A DNA stretch of 64,000 nucleotides from Burkholderia cepacia (GTDB lineage Bacteria > Pseudomonadota > Gammaproteobacteria > Burkholderiales > Burkholderiaceae). The notes beneath the pieces are model-generated. The model ran no database searches and had not been told where the DNA came from. It saw only the letters and a list, made by a program, of their open reading frames with translations. The stretch covers positions 372,001 through 436,000 of the forward strand of contig NZ_CP073637.1 of NCBI RefSeq assembly GCF_029962485.1, written 5' to 3'. The position numbers were made by a program, and so were the translations under genes. Every line of letters starts with the position of its first letter. The first letter of the stretch is position 1. Below are positions 28,138-37,482 of this stretch, piece after piece.

Positions 28138-28530
28138 ATGAACGATACGTCGAACCAGTTTCCGACGCCTGCGGTGCCGGGGGCGGCGGATGCCGAACGC
28201 CTGAACGGGTTGCGCACGCTCACTCACGTGCTCTACGGCCTGTATGCGTTTCACTGGCTGACGGGTGGCGTCACGGGCATCATCGCGATCATCATCAACT
28301 ACGTGAAGCGCGGCGATGTGGCCGGCACGCCGTATGCCGATCATTTCGAGTGGCAGATCCGTACGTTCTGGCGCGCGCTGATCGCGTACGTCATCGGGTT
28401 CGCACTGGCATTCGTCGTGATCGGATTTGCAGTGATGTTTGTCACATGGATCTGGACGCTGTACCGTATCATCAAGGGTTGGCTGTACCTGAACGACAAC
28501 AAGACGCTCGATCCGCAGGCGTGGTTCTGA
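28138..28530 (+). CDS. DUF4870-like small membrane protein
   Basis: A 130-residue protein with about three hydrophobic segments (VLYGLYAFHWLTGGVTGIIA, then two between residues 80 and 118) and a short cytoplasmic-looking end. The overall pattern matches the DUF4870/YyzM-type small membrane proteins, whose role is unknown. The ATG at 28138 is preceded by ACGGGGG at seven bases, whereas a TTG eight codons upstream has no such signal. It lies 71 bases after hisE and 31 before hinT. Confidence 0.75.
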   Translation: MNDTSNQFPTPAVPGAADAERLNGLRTLTHVLYGLYAFHWLTGGVTGIIAIIINYVKRGDVAGTPYADHFEWQIRTFWRALIAYVIGFALAFVVIGFAVMFVTWIWTLYRIIKGWLYLNDNKTLDPQAWF

Positions 28531-28561
28531 CCGGCCGCGCACGGGTGTCTGCAGGAGCAAC

Positions 28562-28927
28562 ATGAGTCACGATCCGAATTGCCTGTTCTGCAAGATCGCG
28601 GCAGGCGAGATCCCGAGCACGAAGGTGCACGAGGACGATGAATTCGTCGCGTTCCGCGACATCCGCCCTGCGGCCGAGACGCACGTGCTCGTGATTCCGC
28701 GTCAGCACCTGCCGACGTTGTCGGCGGCGAGTGAGGGCGATGCGCCGATGCTCGGCCGGCTGATGCTGCTCGTCGCGCGCCTTGCCGACCAGCTCGGCGT
28801 CGCGTACACGGGCGGCGAAACCGGTTTCCGCACGGTCATCAATACGGGCCCGGGCGGCGGGCAGGAGGTCTACCACCTGCACGCGCATATCCTGGCCGGT
28901 CCGCGCCCCTGGCAGCGGATGGGTTGA
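28562..28927 (+). CDS. hinT: HIT-family purine nucleoside phosphoramidase
   Basis: A 121-residue histidine-triad protein that hydrolyses AMP-linked phosphoramidates. CLFCKIAAGEIPSTKV at the start, the central TVINTGPGGGQEVYHLHAHILAG with the His-x-His-x-His triad near residue 107, and the C-terminal W are typical of HinT. An AGGAG lies five bases before the ATG. The position between his and tat genes is common in beta-proteobacteria. Confidence 0.94.
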   Translation: MSHDPNCLFCKIAAGEIPSTKVHEDDEFVAFRDIRPAAETHVLVIPRQHLPTLSAASEGDAPMLGRLMLLVARLADQLGVAYTGGETGFRTVINTGPGGGQEVYHLHAHILAGPRPWQRMG

Positions 28928-29019
28928 CGGCGCGGGGCGTTTCCCCGCATCGATAGTCGAAGCCGGCGTGTCGCCGGCGATTTGCGCCGCCCGGCGGCGT
29001 GGTTGAGGAGAGTTTCATC

Positions 29020-29250
29020 ATGGGTGGATTGAGCATTTGGCACTGGCTGATCGTGCTGCTGATCGTCGCGCTGGTTTTCGGTACGAAGAAGCTGCGCAAC
29101 ATCGGCAACGATCTCGGCAGCGCCGTGAAGGGTTTCAAGGACGGCATGAAGGAAGGCGAAACGCCGGCCGACGCGCAGCAACTGCCGCGCACGGGCTCGG
29201 TCGACGTCAACGCGAAGGAAACGACGCGTTCCGATTCGAACAAGGCGTAA
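29020..29250 (+). CDS. tatA: Twin-arginine translocase subunit TatA
   Basis: A 76-residue protein with one N-terminal membrane helix ([15 protein letters not shown]), the FGTKKLRN hinge and a following amphipathic helix ([14 protein letters not shown]), the typical TatA form. TatA assembles the pore for folded proteins. I chose ATG 29020, eight bases after GAGGAGAG; a GTG seven codons upstream is less likely. Followed at 26 bases by tatB. Confidence 0.95.
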   Translation: MGGLSIWHWLIVLLIVALVFGTKKLRNIGNDLGSAVKGFKDGMKEGETPADAQQLPRTGSVDVNAKETTRSDSNKA

Positions 29251-29276
29251 CGCCGGCACGCTGACAGGCATTCGCG

Positions 29277-29807
29277 ATGCTGGATCTCGGTCTTTCCAAG
29301 ATGGCGCTGATCGGCGTCGTCGCGCTCGTGGTGCTCGGCCCCGAGCGCCTGCCGCGCGTCGCGCGTACGGCAGGCGCACTGTTCGGCCGTGCGCAGCGGT
29401 ACATCAACGACGTGAAGGCCGAGGTCTCGCGTGAAATCGAACTCGACGCGTTGCGGACGATGAAGACCGATTTCGAATCGGCCGCGCGCAATGTCGAGAC
29501 GACGATTCACGACAACCTTCGCGAGCACGAGAAGGACCTGAACGACACGTGGCATTCCGCGGTCGGCGGTCTCGACGAGGCTTCCGGTAACGCCGGTTCC
29601 TACGGTTCCGATGCGCCCGCGGCGCCGTCGTGGCGCGGCAGTTCGGCCGCGCTTGCGCCGAAGCGCCGCAACTGGCGCGTGAAGCAGGCGGCGACGCCTG
29701 TCTGGTACAAGCGCGCGACCACCCGCCGCACGCACGTGCAGTCGGGCGCCGCGCGTGTCGCGCGCCACCAGCCGGCCAGCCTGCGCCGGCCGACGCGCTT
29801 CTTCTGA
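29277..29807 (+). CDS. tatB: Twin-arginine translocase subunit TatB
   Basis: A 176-residue protein: a membrane helix (KMALIGVVALVVLGPERLPRV) with the conserved Glu-Arg-Leu-Pro hinge of TatB, then a long helical part up to about residue 100. The last 70 residues are basic and Arg-rich and vary between species. TatB forms the signal-peptide receptor with TatC. It lies between tatA and tatC. Confidence 0.94.
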   Translation: MLDLGLSKMALIGVVALVVLGPERLPRVARTAGALFGRAQRYINDVKAEVSREIELDALRTMKTDFESAARNVETTIHDNLREHEKDLNDTWHSAVGGLDEASGNAGSYGSDAPAAPSWRGSSAALAPKRRNWRVKQAATPVWYKRATTRRTHVQSGAARVARHQPASLRRPTRFF

Positions 29808-29848
29808 GCCGAGCGCATGCTCGCTCGTCAATCCTACCGAGGGCCGGC

Positions 29849-30637
29849 GTGAGCGACCCCCAGCAGAACCCGGGCGACGCCCCGGAAGAAACCTTCATTT
29901 CCCATCTCGTCGAGCTTCGCGATCGCATCATTCGCGCGGGCCTGGCCGTGATCGTCGTGTTCCTCGGGCTCGTCTACTGGGCGCCCGACATCTTCCGGCT
30001 GCTCGCGCGGCCGCTGATGGAGAACCTGCCGAAGGACGGCAAGATGATCGTCACCGACGTCACCGGCTCGTTCTTCGTGCCGATGAAGGTCACGATGCTC
30101 GTCGCGCTCGTGATCGCGCTGCCGGTCGTGCTGTACCAGATCTGGGCGTTCGTCGCGCCGGGGCTGTATCAGCACGAGAAGAGGCTCGTCACGCCGCTCG
30201 TCGGCAGCAGCTATGTGCTGTTCCTGTGCGGGATGGCATTCGCGTACTTCCTCGTGTTCCCGACGATCTTCCGCGTGATGGCGCACTACAATGCGCCGCT
30301 CGGGGCCGAGATGACGACCGACATCGACAACTACCTGAGCTTCGTGCTCGGGATGTTCATCGCGTTCGGGGTCACGTTCGAGGTGCCGATCGTCGTCGTG
30401 CTGCTCGTCAGAATGGGCGTGCTTTCGCTGAAGAAGCTCAAGGAGATGCGGCCGTACGTGATTGTCGGCGCGTTCGTCGTCGCGGCGGTCGTCACGCCGC
30501 CGGACGTGTTCTCTCAACTGATGCTCGCGTTGCCGCTCATCGTGCTGTTCGAGATCGGGCTGCTGGCCGCGCGGTTCTTCGTGCCGAAGAAGCCGGCCGA
30601 AGAGGGCGAGACGGGGAACGGCGAAGCCACGAGTTGA
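29849..30637 (+). CDS. tatC: Twin-arginine translocase subunit TatC
   Basis: A 262-residue inner-membrane receptor for twin-arginine signal peptides, with six membrane segments. FISHLVELRDRIIRAG near residue 15 and the FEVPIVVVLLVRMGV segment near residue 180 are family signatures. The start is GTG at 29849, six bases after GAGGG; the frame is open further upstream but only within tatB. A strong bidirectional terminator follows 120 bases later. Confidence 0.95.
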   Translation: MSDPQQNPGDAPEETFISHLVELRDRIIRAGLAVIVVFLGLVYWAPDIFRLLARPLMENLPKDGKMIVTDVTGSFFVPMKVTMLVALVIALPVVLYQIWAFVAPGLYQHEKRLVTPLVGSSYVLFLCGMAFAYFLVFPTIFRVMAHYNAPLGAEMTTDIDNYLSFVLGMFIAFGVTFEVPIVVVLLVRMGVLSLKKLKEMRPYVIVGAFVVAAVVTPPDVFSQLMLALPLIVLFEIGLLAARFFVPKKPAEEGETGNGEATS

Positions 30638-30760
30638 CGGCGGCGCGCAGGGTGGCGCGCTGGCCTTCCGGCCCGGCCTGGGCTGCTCGGTGGCGCAGCC
30701 GTCCGACAAGCGTGTAGCGCGGCCACCTTCCCGGCAAGACGGATAGATCGAAGCAAAGCA

Positions 30761-30790
30761 AAAGGGCAGCCAACCGGCTGCCCTTTTTCA
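30761..30790. terminator. Bidirectional intrinsic terminator between tatC and the HtrA gene
   Basis: A perfect 11-bp stem, AAAGGGCAGCC (30761-30771) with GGCTGCCCTTT (30776-30786), has a four-base loop and an A tract on one side and a T tract on the other. It can stop transcription of the rightward tat genes and the leftward protease gene. Confidence 0.93.
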
Positions 30791-30843
30791 TTTCCATCGA
30801 CGGCGCGGCGCGCGGTATTGCACCGCCCCCGCTCGTCGAAACC

Positions 30844-32049
30844 TCACTCGGTATCGCTGTCCTGCTCGTCGAGCGCCTGCTTCGGCGGCGGCGGGCGCTT
30901 GCCGATCACGACGTTCACGTCCAGCTCCTTGCCCTTGCGCACGACGTGCACCTTGGTCGACGTGCCGGGCTTGATCTGCGCGACGGTGTTCAGCAGCTTC
31001 GTCGTGTCGGTGATGTCCTCGCCGTTCACACTCACGAGGATATCGCCCGGCTTGATGCCGGCCTTGTCGGCCGGGCCACCCTGCAGTACGCCGGCGACGA
31101 TCGCGCCCGATTTCTGCTGGAGCCCGAACGACTCGGCGATCTCCGGCGTGACGTCCTGCGGTTCGACACCGATCCAGCCGCGCGTGACCGAGCCCGTCGT
31201 GATGATGCTTTCGAGCACCGTGCGCGCGGTCGAGACGGGAATCGCGAAGCCGATGCCGAGCGAGCCGCCCGAGCGCGAATAGATCGCCGTGTTGATGCCG
31301 AGCAGGTTGCCGTTCACGTCGACCAGTGCGCCGCCCGAGTTGCCGGGGTTGATCGGCGCGTCGGTCTGGATGAAGTTCTCGAACGTGTTGATGCCGAGGT
31401 GATTGCGGCCGAGCGCGCTGATGATCCCCATCGTGACCGTCTGGCCGACGCCGAACGGGTTGCCGATCGCGAGCACGACGTCGCCGACGCGCGACTGGTC
31501 GGAGCGGCCGAGCGTGATCGTCGGCAGGCTCGTCATATTGATTTTCAGCACGGCGAGATCGGTCTCGGGATCGCTGCCGATCACCTTCGCGGTGGACGTG
31601 CGGCCGTCGGCGAGCGCGACTTCGATCTGGTCGGCGCCGTCCACGACGTGCTGGTTCGTTAGAATGTAACCTTCAGGGCTCACGATAACGCCCGAGCCGA
31701 GGTTGGCTGCCGGTTCGTCCTGCTGCTTGCGGGCGTTGCGGTCGCCGAAGAAGTAGCGGAACAGCGGATCTTTCGCGCGGGGGTCGGGCGGCAGCGAGCC
31801 GTCCTTGCTGGAGAACACGTTGACGACGGCCGGCATCGCCTTCTGCGCGGCTTCGGCGTACGACGTGGTCGCCGGTGCGCCGCCGATGCCCGGCGCGACT
31901 TCCCGCAGCGCAACGATCGGCGTGGCGAGCTGCTTGCCGAGCTGTCCTTGCCGTTGCAGCCATTGCGGCTTGAGCGTCACGACGATGAACATCAGCGCGA
32001 GCAGCACGGTAACCGCCTGCGCGAAGAACAGCCAGAAGCGTCTAAGCAT
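30844..32049 (-). CDS. Membrane-anchored HtrA-type serine protease (DegS-like)
   Basis: A 401-residue periplasmic serine protease held in the inner membrane by one N-terminal helix (residues 5-27). The trypsin-like domain has an intact triad: His134 (TNQHVVDG), Asp164 (ETDLAVL) and Ser238 (PGNSGGAL). One PDZ domain follows at about residues 290-385 ([16 protein letters not shown]). A single PDZ domain and the anchor make it DegS-like, a type that senses misfolded outer-membrane proteins and cuts an anti-sigma factor; DegP and DegQ are soluble with two PDZ domains. It is divergent from the NIF3 gene with only 21 bases between them. Confidence 0.88.
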   Translation of the reverse strand: MLRRFWLFFAQAVTVLLALMFIVVTLKPQWLQRQGQLGKQLATPIVALREVAPGIGGAPATTSYAEAAQKAMPAVVNVFSSKDGSLPPDPRAKDPLFRYFFGDRNARKQQDEPAANLGSGVIVSPEGYILTNQHVVDGADQIEVALADGRTSTAKVIGSDPETDLAVLKINMTSLPTITLGRSDQSRVGDVVLAIGNPFGVGQTVTMGIISALGRNHLGINTFENFIQTDAPINPGNSGGALVDVNGNLLGINTAIYSRSGGSLGIGFAIPVSTARTVLESIITTGSVTRGWIGVEPQDVTPEIAESFGLQQKSGAIVAGVLQGGPADKAGIKPGDILVSVNGEDITDTTKLLNTVAQIKPGTSTKVHVVRKGKELDVNVVIGKRPPPPKQALDEQDSDTE

Positions 32050-32070
32050 CTGAATGGATTAGAGGTTTAT

Positions 32071-32817
32071 ATGGATCGGATCGAACTTGAATTGTACTTG
32101 AACAATACCCTTGAAACCGCGCGCTTCAAGGACTATTGCCCGAACGGCCTCCAGGTCGAGGGGCGCCGCAAGGTCGAGAAGATCGCCACCGGCGTCACCG
32201 CGTCGGTCGCGTTCCTCGAAGCCGCGCTCGAATGGGGGGCAGATGCCGTGCTCGTCCATCACGGCTATTTCTGGCGCAACGAGGCGCCGCAGATCACGGG
32301 CCGCAAGTACCAGCGCCTGAAGCTGCTGCTCAGGAACGACCTGAACCTGTTCGCGTTCCACCTGCCGCTCGACGCGCATCCCGAATTCGGCAACAACGCG
32401 CAGCTCGGCAACAAGCTCGGGCTGATCGGCGAGCAGCGTTTCGGCGAAGGTGACCTCGGCTGGATGGCGACGCTGCCGATGCCGGTCACGCTCGAGCACT
32501 TCGTCGCGAAGGTCGAGCGCACGCTAGGCCGTACGCCGCTCGTGCTGGGCGATCCGGAAATGCAGCTGCGCCGCATCGCGTGGTGCACGGGCGCCGCGCA
32601 GAGCTATTTCGACGCGGCGATCGACGCCGGCGCGGACGTGTACCTGACCGGCGAGGTCTCCGAATACGTGACGCACACGGCGGCCGAGAGCGGCGTCGCG
32701 TTCGTTGCGGCAGGGCACCATGCGACCGAACGTTACGGAATCCAGGCACTTGGCGCCCACTTGTCCGAAGAATTCGATATCGAACACCTTTTTATCGATA
32801 TTCATAATCCGGTCTGA
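32071..32817 (+). CDS. NIF3-like dinuclear metal-center protein
   Basis: A 248-residue protein of the NIF3/YbgI family. [13 protein letters not shown] near residue 20, [12 protein letters not shown] near residue 60, [12 protein letters not shown] near residue 100, and [14 protein letters not shown] near residue 215 carry the conserved His, Asp and Glu metal ligands. YbgI forms a hexameric ring; its reaction is not established, with GTP cyclohydrolase-like activity suggested for some relatives. An AGAGG lies before the ATG. Confidence 0.88.
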   Translation: MDRIELELYLNNTLETARFKDYCPNGLQVEGRRKVEKIATGVTASVAFLEAALEWGADAVLVHHGYFWRNEAPQITGRKYQRLKLLLRNDLNLFAFHLPLDAHPEFGNNAQLGNKLGLIGEQRFGEGDLGWMATLPMPVTLEHFVAKVERTLGRTPLVLGDPEMQLRRIAWCTGAAQSYFDAAIDAGADVYLTGEVSEYVTHTAAESGVAFVAAGHHATERYGIQALGAHLSEEFDIEHLFIDIHNPV

Positions 32818-33035
32818 ACCCCGGATTTGCGGCGGCGCATCGAAATTTCTCAATGTAGCGAATGCTTAAAAGTGAAATGATTTAATCGCTCCGATAGTGG
32901 GGGAAAACCCTTGACTATCAATCACTTCGAAGGGATTTTCATCTCCGGGCCTTGTAAATGGCGACTCCATTCGAGCAAACTAGCGGCGGAATGAAAAGTC
33001 GTGACGGAAAATCCAACTCAGAAGTGGGGCGTGTG

Positions 33036-33656
33036 ATGCGAGACAAGGAAGAGAAACGCGTCGACAGCGGCCGCCGTACCTGGCTGATTGCGACATCCGT
33101 AGCAGGTGGCGTGGGAGGCGTAGCCACCGTTATACCTTTCGCGGCGTCGCTCGCGCCGTCCGCGAAAGCGAAAGCGGCCGGTGCACCGGTCGAGGTCGAT
33201 ATCAGCGGGCTCAAGCCCGGCGAGATGGTCACCGTGCCGTGGCGCGGCAAGCCCGTCTGGATCCTGAACCGCACCGATTCGATGCTGGCCGACGTGGTCA
33301 AGGCCGACAAGGAAGTGGCCGATCCGACCACCGAAAAGCCCTATACGATGCCGTTGCCCGCGTATTGCGCGAACGAATATCGCTCGCGGGCCGATCGCAA
33401 GAACATTCTCGTCGTGATGGCCGTCTGTACGCACCTCGGCTGTACGCCAAGCCAACGCTTCACGCCGGGTCCGCAGCCGAACCTGCCGGATGACTGGCCG
33501 GGCGGTTTCCTCTGCCCGTGTCACGGTTCGACCTACGACCTCGCCGGCCGTGTGTTCAAGAACAAACCGGCGCCTCAGAATCTCGACATCCCGCCCTACA
33601 TGTTCACGTCGGCAACGACCCTCGTGATCGGCAAGGACGAGAAAGGAGAAGCGTGA
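33036..33656 (+). CDS. petA: Rieske iron-sulfur subunit of the cytochrome bc1 complex
   Basis: A 206-residue protein anchored by one N-terminal helix. The start contains a twin-arginine signal, SGRRTWLIAT, so it is a Tat substrate. The cluster ligands are in CTHLGC (131-136) and CPCH (160-163). It takes electrons from ubiquinol and passes them to cytochrome c1. I chose ATG 33036, behind GTGGGGCGTG; an ATG 26 codons upstream (32958) would give an unusual, non-conserved leader. The 218-base upstream gap has a TTGACT (32911) that could be a -35 box, with only a poor -10 partner. The stop overlaps petB by one base (TGATG). Confidence 0.95.
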   Translation: MRDKEEKRVDSGRRTWLIATSVAGGVGGVATVIPFAASLAPSAKAKAAGAPVEVDISGLKPGEMVTVPWRGKPVWILNRTDSMLADVVKADKEVADPTTEKPYTMPLPAYCANEYRSRADRKNILVVMAVCTHLGCTPSQRFTPGPQPNLPDDWPGGFLCPCHGSTYDLAGRVFKNKPAPQNLDIPPYMFTSATTLVIGKDEKGEA

Positions 33657-35035
33657 TGGCCGACAACAAGGAAGTCTCCACGACAGGTCTCACCGGCTGG
33701 ATCGACCAGCGCTTCCCGCTCACGTCCACCTGGAAGAAGCACGTTTCCGAGTACTACGCGCCGAAGAACTTCAACTTCTGGTACTTCTTCGGCTCCCTCG
33801 CGCTGCTGGTGCTCGTCAACCAGATCGTCACGGGCATCTTCTTGACGATGAACTACAAGCCCGACTCGACGCTCGCGTTTGCGTCGGTCGAGTACATCAT
33901 GCGCGAGGTGCCGTGGGGCTGGCTGATCCGCTACATGCACTCGACCGGTGCATCGATGTTCTTCGTGGTCGTCTACCTGCATATGTTCCGCGGGCTGCTG
34001 TACGGGTCGTACCGCAAGCCGCGCGAGCTCGTGTGGATCTTCGGCTGCGCGATCTTCCTGTGCCTGATGGCCGAGGCATTCTTCGGCTACCTGCTGCCGT
34101 GGGGCCAGATGTCGTTCTGGGGCGCGCAGGTGATCGTGAACCTGTTCTCGGCGATCCCGTTCGTCGGCCCGGACCTGTCGCTGTGGATTCGCGGCGACTA
34201 CGTCGTGTCCGATGTCACGCTGAACCGCTTCTTCGCATTCCACGTGATCGCGATTCCGCTCGTGCTGGTCGGCCTCGTGGTCGCGCACCTCGTTGCACTG
34301 CACGAAGTGGGGTCAAATAACCCGGACGGCATCGAGATCAAGGCGAAGAAGGACGAGAACGGCATCCCGCTCGACGGCATCCCGTTCCATCCGTACTACT
34401 CGGTGCACGATTTCCTCGGCGTGTGCGTGTTCCTGATGATCTTCGCGCTGATCGTGTTCTTCTCGCCGGAGATGGGCGGCTACTTCCTCGAGGCGAACAA
34501 CTTCGTCCCGGCGAACCCGCTGCAGACGCCGCCCGAGATCGCGCCGGTCTGGTACTTCACCGCGTTCTACGCGATGCTGCGCGCGACCACCGACCCGTTC
34601 AAGATCGTGCTGATGATCGTGATCGCGCTGCTCGGCGTGCTTGCGCTGATCCGCGCGCGCGGCAAGTGGAAGGCCGGGCTGCCGGTGCTGGCCGCGGCGA
34701 TCGTCGTGTTCATGTACCTGACGGAGTCGAAGTTCTGGGGCGTCGTCGTGATGGGTTCGGCGGTGATCACGCTGTTCTTCCTGCCGTGGCTCGACCGCAG
34801 CCCGGTGAAGTCGATCCGCTACCGGCCGATGTTCCACAAGGTGTTCCTCGGGATCTTCGTCGCCGCGTTCCTGACCCTCGCGTTCCTCGGCACGCGGCCG
34901 CCATCGCCGGCGGCCACGCTGATCGCGCAGTGTTGCGCGCTGATCTACTTCGCGTTCTTCCTCGGCATGCCCGTCTGGACGCCGCTTGGCACGTTCAAGC
35001 AGCCGCCGGAGCGGGTGCGCTTCAAGCCCCATTAA
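33656..35035 (+). CDS. petB: Cytochrome b subunit of the bc1 complex
   Basis: A 459-residue inner-membrane protein with eight or more helices. The haem-binding His pairs are in HSTGASMFFVVVYLHMFRG near residue 97 and HVIAIPLVLVGLVVAHL near residue 197; the quinol-site PEWY-type motif is PVWYF near residue 300. The C-terminal extension with two or three more hydrophobic stretches is usual in beta-proteobacteria. Start and petA overlap fix the frame. Confidence 0.96.
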   Translation: MADNKEVSTTGLTGWIDQRFPLTSTWKKHVSEYYAPKNFNFWYFFGSLALLVLVNQIVTGIFLTMNYKPDSTLAFASVEYIMREVPWGWLIRYMHSTGASMFFVVVYLHMFRGLLYGSYRKPRELVWIFGCAIFLCLMAEAFFGYLLPWGQMSFWGAQVIVNLFSAIPFVGPDLSLWIRGDYVVSDVTLNRFFAFHVIAIPLVLVGLVVAHLVALHEVGSNNPDGIEIKAKKDENGIPLDGIPFHPYYSVHDFLGVCVFLMIFALIVFFSPEMGGYFLEANNFVPANPLQTPPEIAPVWYFTAFYAMLRATTDPFKIVLMIVIALLGVLALIRARGKWKAGLPVLAAAIVVFMYLTESKFWGVVVMGSAVITLFFLPWLDRSPVKSIRYRPMFHKVFLGIFVAAFLTLAFLGTRPPSPAATLIAQCCALIYFAFFLGMPVWTPLGTFKQPPERVRFKPH

Positions 35036-35056
35036 CGTGAGCGAGGAGAGAACGAC

Positions 35057-35815
35057 ATGAAGAAACTGCTTTCGACACTCGCACTGATCGGGGTGACCGC
35101 GTGTGCGCTGCTGGCGGCGCCGGCCGTGCGGGCGGAAGGTAATTTTCCGCTCGACCGGGCGCCCGATAACACGGAAAATCTCGTTTCGCTTCAGCACGGC
35201 GCGCAATTGTTTGTAAACTATTGCCTGAACTGCCACAGCGCGAACCTGATGCGCTACAACCGTCTGACGGATCTGGGCATATCCCAGAAGGAGATCGAAG
35301 CGAATCTCCTGTTCACGACCGACAAGGTCGGGAGCACGATGTCCGTCGCGATGCGGCCCGAAGACGCGAAGAACTGGCTCGGCACCACGCCGCCCGACCT
35401 GTCGGTCGAGGAGCGCGCGCGCGGCCGCGACTGGCTGTATACGTATCTGCGGAGTTTCTACCGCGACGATACGCGGCCGACCGGCTGGAACAACGCGGTG
35501 TTCGAGAACGTCGGCATGCCCCATGTGTTGTGGCAGCTGCAGGGGCAGCGCATTGCCAAATTCGAAGACAAGACGGACGAGGAGACGGGCGAGAAGGTCC
35601 ACACGCTCGTCGGCTTCCAGCAGGTCACGCCGGGCACGCTCTCGTCGCCCGACTATGATGCTGCGGTTGCCGATCTGGTGGCCTATATGACATGGATGTC
35701 CGAGCCGGCCCAGCAGACCCGCAAACGCCTCGGCGTGTGGGTGCTGATCTTTCTCGGTGTCCTGACTTTCCTGGCCTGGCGGCTCAATGCCGCGTACTGG
35801 AAAGATATCAAGTAA
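35057..35815 (+). CDS. petC: Cytochrome c1 subunit of the bc1 complex
   Basis: A 252-residue protein with a cleavable signal peptide (MKKLLSTLALIGVTA, cut after VRA), a single haem motif CLNCH (residues 56-60), the GMPHVLWQLQG segment near residue 155 and a C-terminal membrane helix (VLIFLGVLTFLAWRL). It hands electrons to soluble cytochrome c. GAGGAGAG lies before the ATG, 21 bases after petB. A hairpin with six T residues follows the gene. Confidence 0.95.
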   Translation: MKKLLSTLALIGVTACALLAAPAVRAEGNFPLDRAPDNTENLVSLQHGAQLFVNYCLNCHSANLMRYNRLTDLGISQKEIEANLLFTTDKVGSTMSVAMRPEDAKNWLGTTPPDLSVEERARGRDWLYTYLRSFYRDDTRPTGWNNAVFENVGMPHVLWQLQGQRIAKFEDKTDEETGEKVHTLVGFQQVTPGTLSSPDYDAAVADLVAYMTWMSEPAQQTRKRLGVWVLIFLGVLTFLAWRLNAAYWKDIK

Positions 35816-35833
35816 ACACGCCTGACCGGCGTG

Positions 35834-35895
35834 GGGCCGGCGCAAGGCGGAACCCGTGAAAGGGGTGCCGCCGCGTGCCGGCCCTCGGCTTTTTT
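35834..35895 (+). terminator. Terminator or attenuator between petC and sspA
   Basis: Stem GGGCCGGC (35834-35841) pairs with GCCGGCCC (35877-35884); inner bases GGCGG and CCGCC add further pairs. A TCGGC spacer and then six T residues (35890-35895) follow. The sspA ribosome binding site (GAGGA) starts right after it, so some read-through into sspA is likely. Confidence 0.65.
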
Positions 35896-35909
35896 GAGGA
35901 AACGCAAAT

Positions 35910-36521
35910 ATGATGGTTCTGTATTCCGGCACAACTTGCCCGTTCTCCCAGCGTTGCCGGCTGGTGCTGTTCGAGAAGGGCATGGACTTCGAAATCCGTG
36001 ACGTCGACCTGTTCAACAAGCCGGAAGACATTTCGGTGATGAACCCGTACGGTCAGGTGCCGATCCTGGTCGAGCGCGACCTGATCCTGTACGAATCGAA
36101 CATCATCAACGAGTACATCGACGAGCGCTTCCCGCATCCGCAGCTGATGCCGGCCGACCCGGTGCAACGCGCACGTGCACGCCTGTTCCTGCTCAACTTC
36201 GAGAAGGAACTGTTCGTCCACGTCAGCACGCTCGAGAACGAGAAGGGCAAGGCAGCGGAAAAGAATCACGAGAAGGCACGCCTCGCGATCCGCGATCGCC
36301 TGACGCAGCTCGCGCCGATCTTCGTGAAGAACAAGTACATGCTCGGCGAAGAGTTCTCGATGCTCGACGTCGCGATCGCTCCGCTGCTGTGGCGCCTGGA
36401 TCACTACGGCATCGAGCTGTCGAAGAACGCTGCGCCGCTGATGAAGTACGCCGAACGGATCTTCAGCCGTCCGGCCTACATCGAAGCACTGACGCCGTCC
36501 GAAAAGGTCATGCGTCGTTGA
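35910..36521 (+). CDS. sspA: Stringent starvation protein A, GST-fold RNA polymerase-associated protein
   Basis: A 203-residue protein with an N-terminal thioredoxin-like half (LYSGTTCPFSQRCRLVLFEKG) and a C-terminal helical GST half. SspA binds RNA polymerase and helps transcription of stress and phage genes. The NPYGQVPILVERDLILYESNIINEYI stretch near residues 45-70 is typical. It is followed 71 bases later by sspB, the usual order. Confidence 0.92.
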   Translation: MMVLYSGTTCPFSQRCRLVLFEKGMDFEIRDVDLFNKPEDISVMNPYGQVPILVERDLILYESNIINEYIDERFPHPQLMPADPVQRARARLFLLNFEKELFVHVSTLENEKGKAAEKNHEKARLAIRDRLTQLAPIFVKNKYMLGEEFSMLDVAIAPLLWRLDHYGIELSKNAAPLMKYAERIFSRPAYIEALTPSEKVMRR

Positions 36522-36592
36522 TGATGCAATGAAGGCAAGACGGGGAGGGCGGCGCGGCGTGCCGCGCGCCCGCTCCGGGTTCGAGGATTGTG

Positions 36593-37120
36593 ATGCAAGA
36601 GATTTCAACGAAGCCTTATCTGCTGCGCGCGTTGTACGAGTGGTGCACCGATAACGGTTACACGCCGCATATCGCGGTGAGGGTCGACAACTCGACGCGC
36701 GTGCCGCGTCAGTTCGTGCGTGACGGCGAGATCGTGCTCAACATCAGCTTCGAGGCGACGAGCCAGTTGCAGATGGGCAACGAGTGGATCGAGTTCACGG
36801 CCCGGTTCTCCGGGAAGGCGCACAAGATCGAGATTCCGGTGGCGAACGTGCTCGCGATCTACGCGCGCGAGAACGGGCAGGGCATGGCGTTCCAGGTCGA
36901 TGCGGTCGCGGGCGAAGGCGCGGATTCGGGTGCGTTCGACGAAGAAGCTGCGCAAGCGGATGAGGCGCAGCGCGACGAGTCGCCTGCCGCGCTGACGCCG
37001 GTTGCCGACCGTGGCGCGAACGAGGAACCCTCCGAAGGCGCCGACGAACCGCCGAAAACCGACGGCGATGGCGACGGTTCGAAAGGTGGCAACAGACCTC
37101 GCCTCAAGATCGTGAAATGA
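36593..37120 (+). CDS. sspB: ClpXP protease specificity factor SspB
   Basis: A 175-residue adaptor that brings ssrA-tagged proteins to ClpXP. The substrate-binding domain fills residues 1-110 (TKPYLLRALYEWCTDNGYTPHIAV, then FTARFSGKAHKIEIPVANVLAIYARENGQGM). The acidic linker ends in a short basic tail, RPRLKIVK, the ClpX-docking peptide. I chose ATG 36593, which follows CGAGGA by five bases; a GTG one codon earlier is possible. Confidence 0.93.
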   Translation: MQEISTKPYLLRALYEWCTDNGYTPHIAVRVDNSTRVPRQFVRDGEIVLNISFEATSQLQMGNEWIEFTARFSGKAHKIEIPVANVLAIYARENGQGMAFQVDAVAGEGADSGAFDEEAAQADEAQRDESPAALTPVADRGANEEPSEGADEPPKTDGDGDGSKGGNRPRLKIVK

Positions 37121-37138
37121 GGTAGAATCTCGCGCTAC

Positions 37139-37214
<76 letters not shown>

Positions 37215-37218
37215 AATT

Positions 37219-37257
37219 CGAAGGGCCGGGAGGTTTTCCTCCCGGCCCTTCGTCATT
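37219..37257 (+). terminator. Strong hairpin terminator after tRNA-Thr
   Basis: A perfect 15-bp stem (37219-37233 with 37238-37252) with a TTTT loop begins five bases after the CCA end. The following tract, TCATTTC, is only partly T-rich, but the stem is very stable and well placed to end the tRNA transcript. Confidence 0.8.
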
Positions 37258-37482
37258 TCAGCGTTCACTTTCCCCGCCCACAGGTTGTCGTTTGTCCCCA
37301 TGCCGCGGACACGAAGTCCGTCTTTTCGACATCGATCTGTCGAACCAATGAAAGATCGCGCGGCGCGAAGCATCGTCGACGAATCTGAACGCAGCGGCGC
37401 AGTGCAGCCGGGCAGACTGCCAACATGCCATCCACTGCCTGTCGGCGCGTAATCGCGTTGCCGGTGCCGCAGGCCGATCCGC

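Noticed and set aside
36546..36571. GC-rich hairpin between sspA and sspB as a terminator
   Set aside because: The stem is strong but no T tract follows, and sspB is expected to be read from the same transcript.
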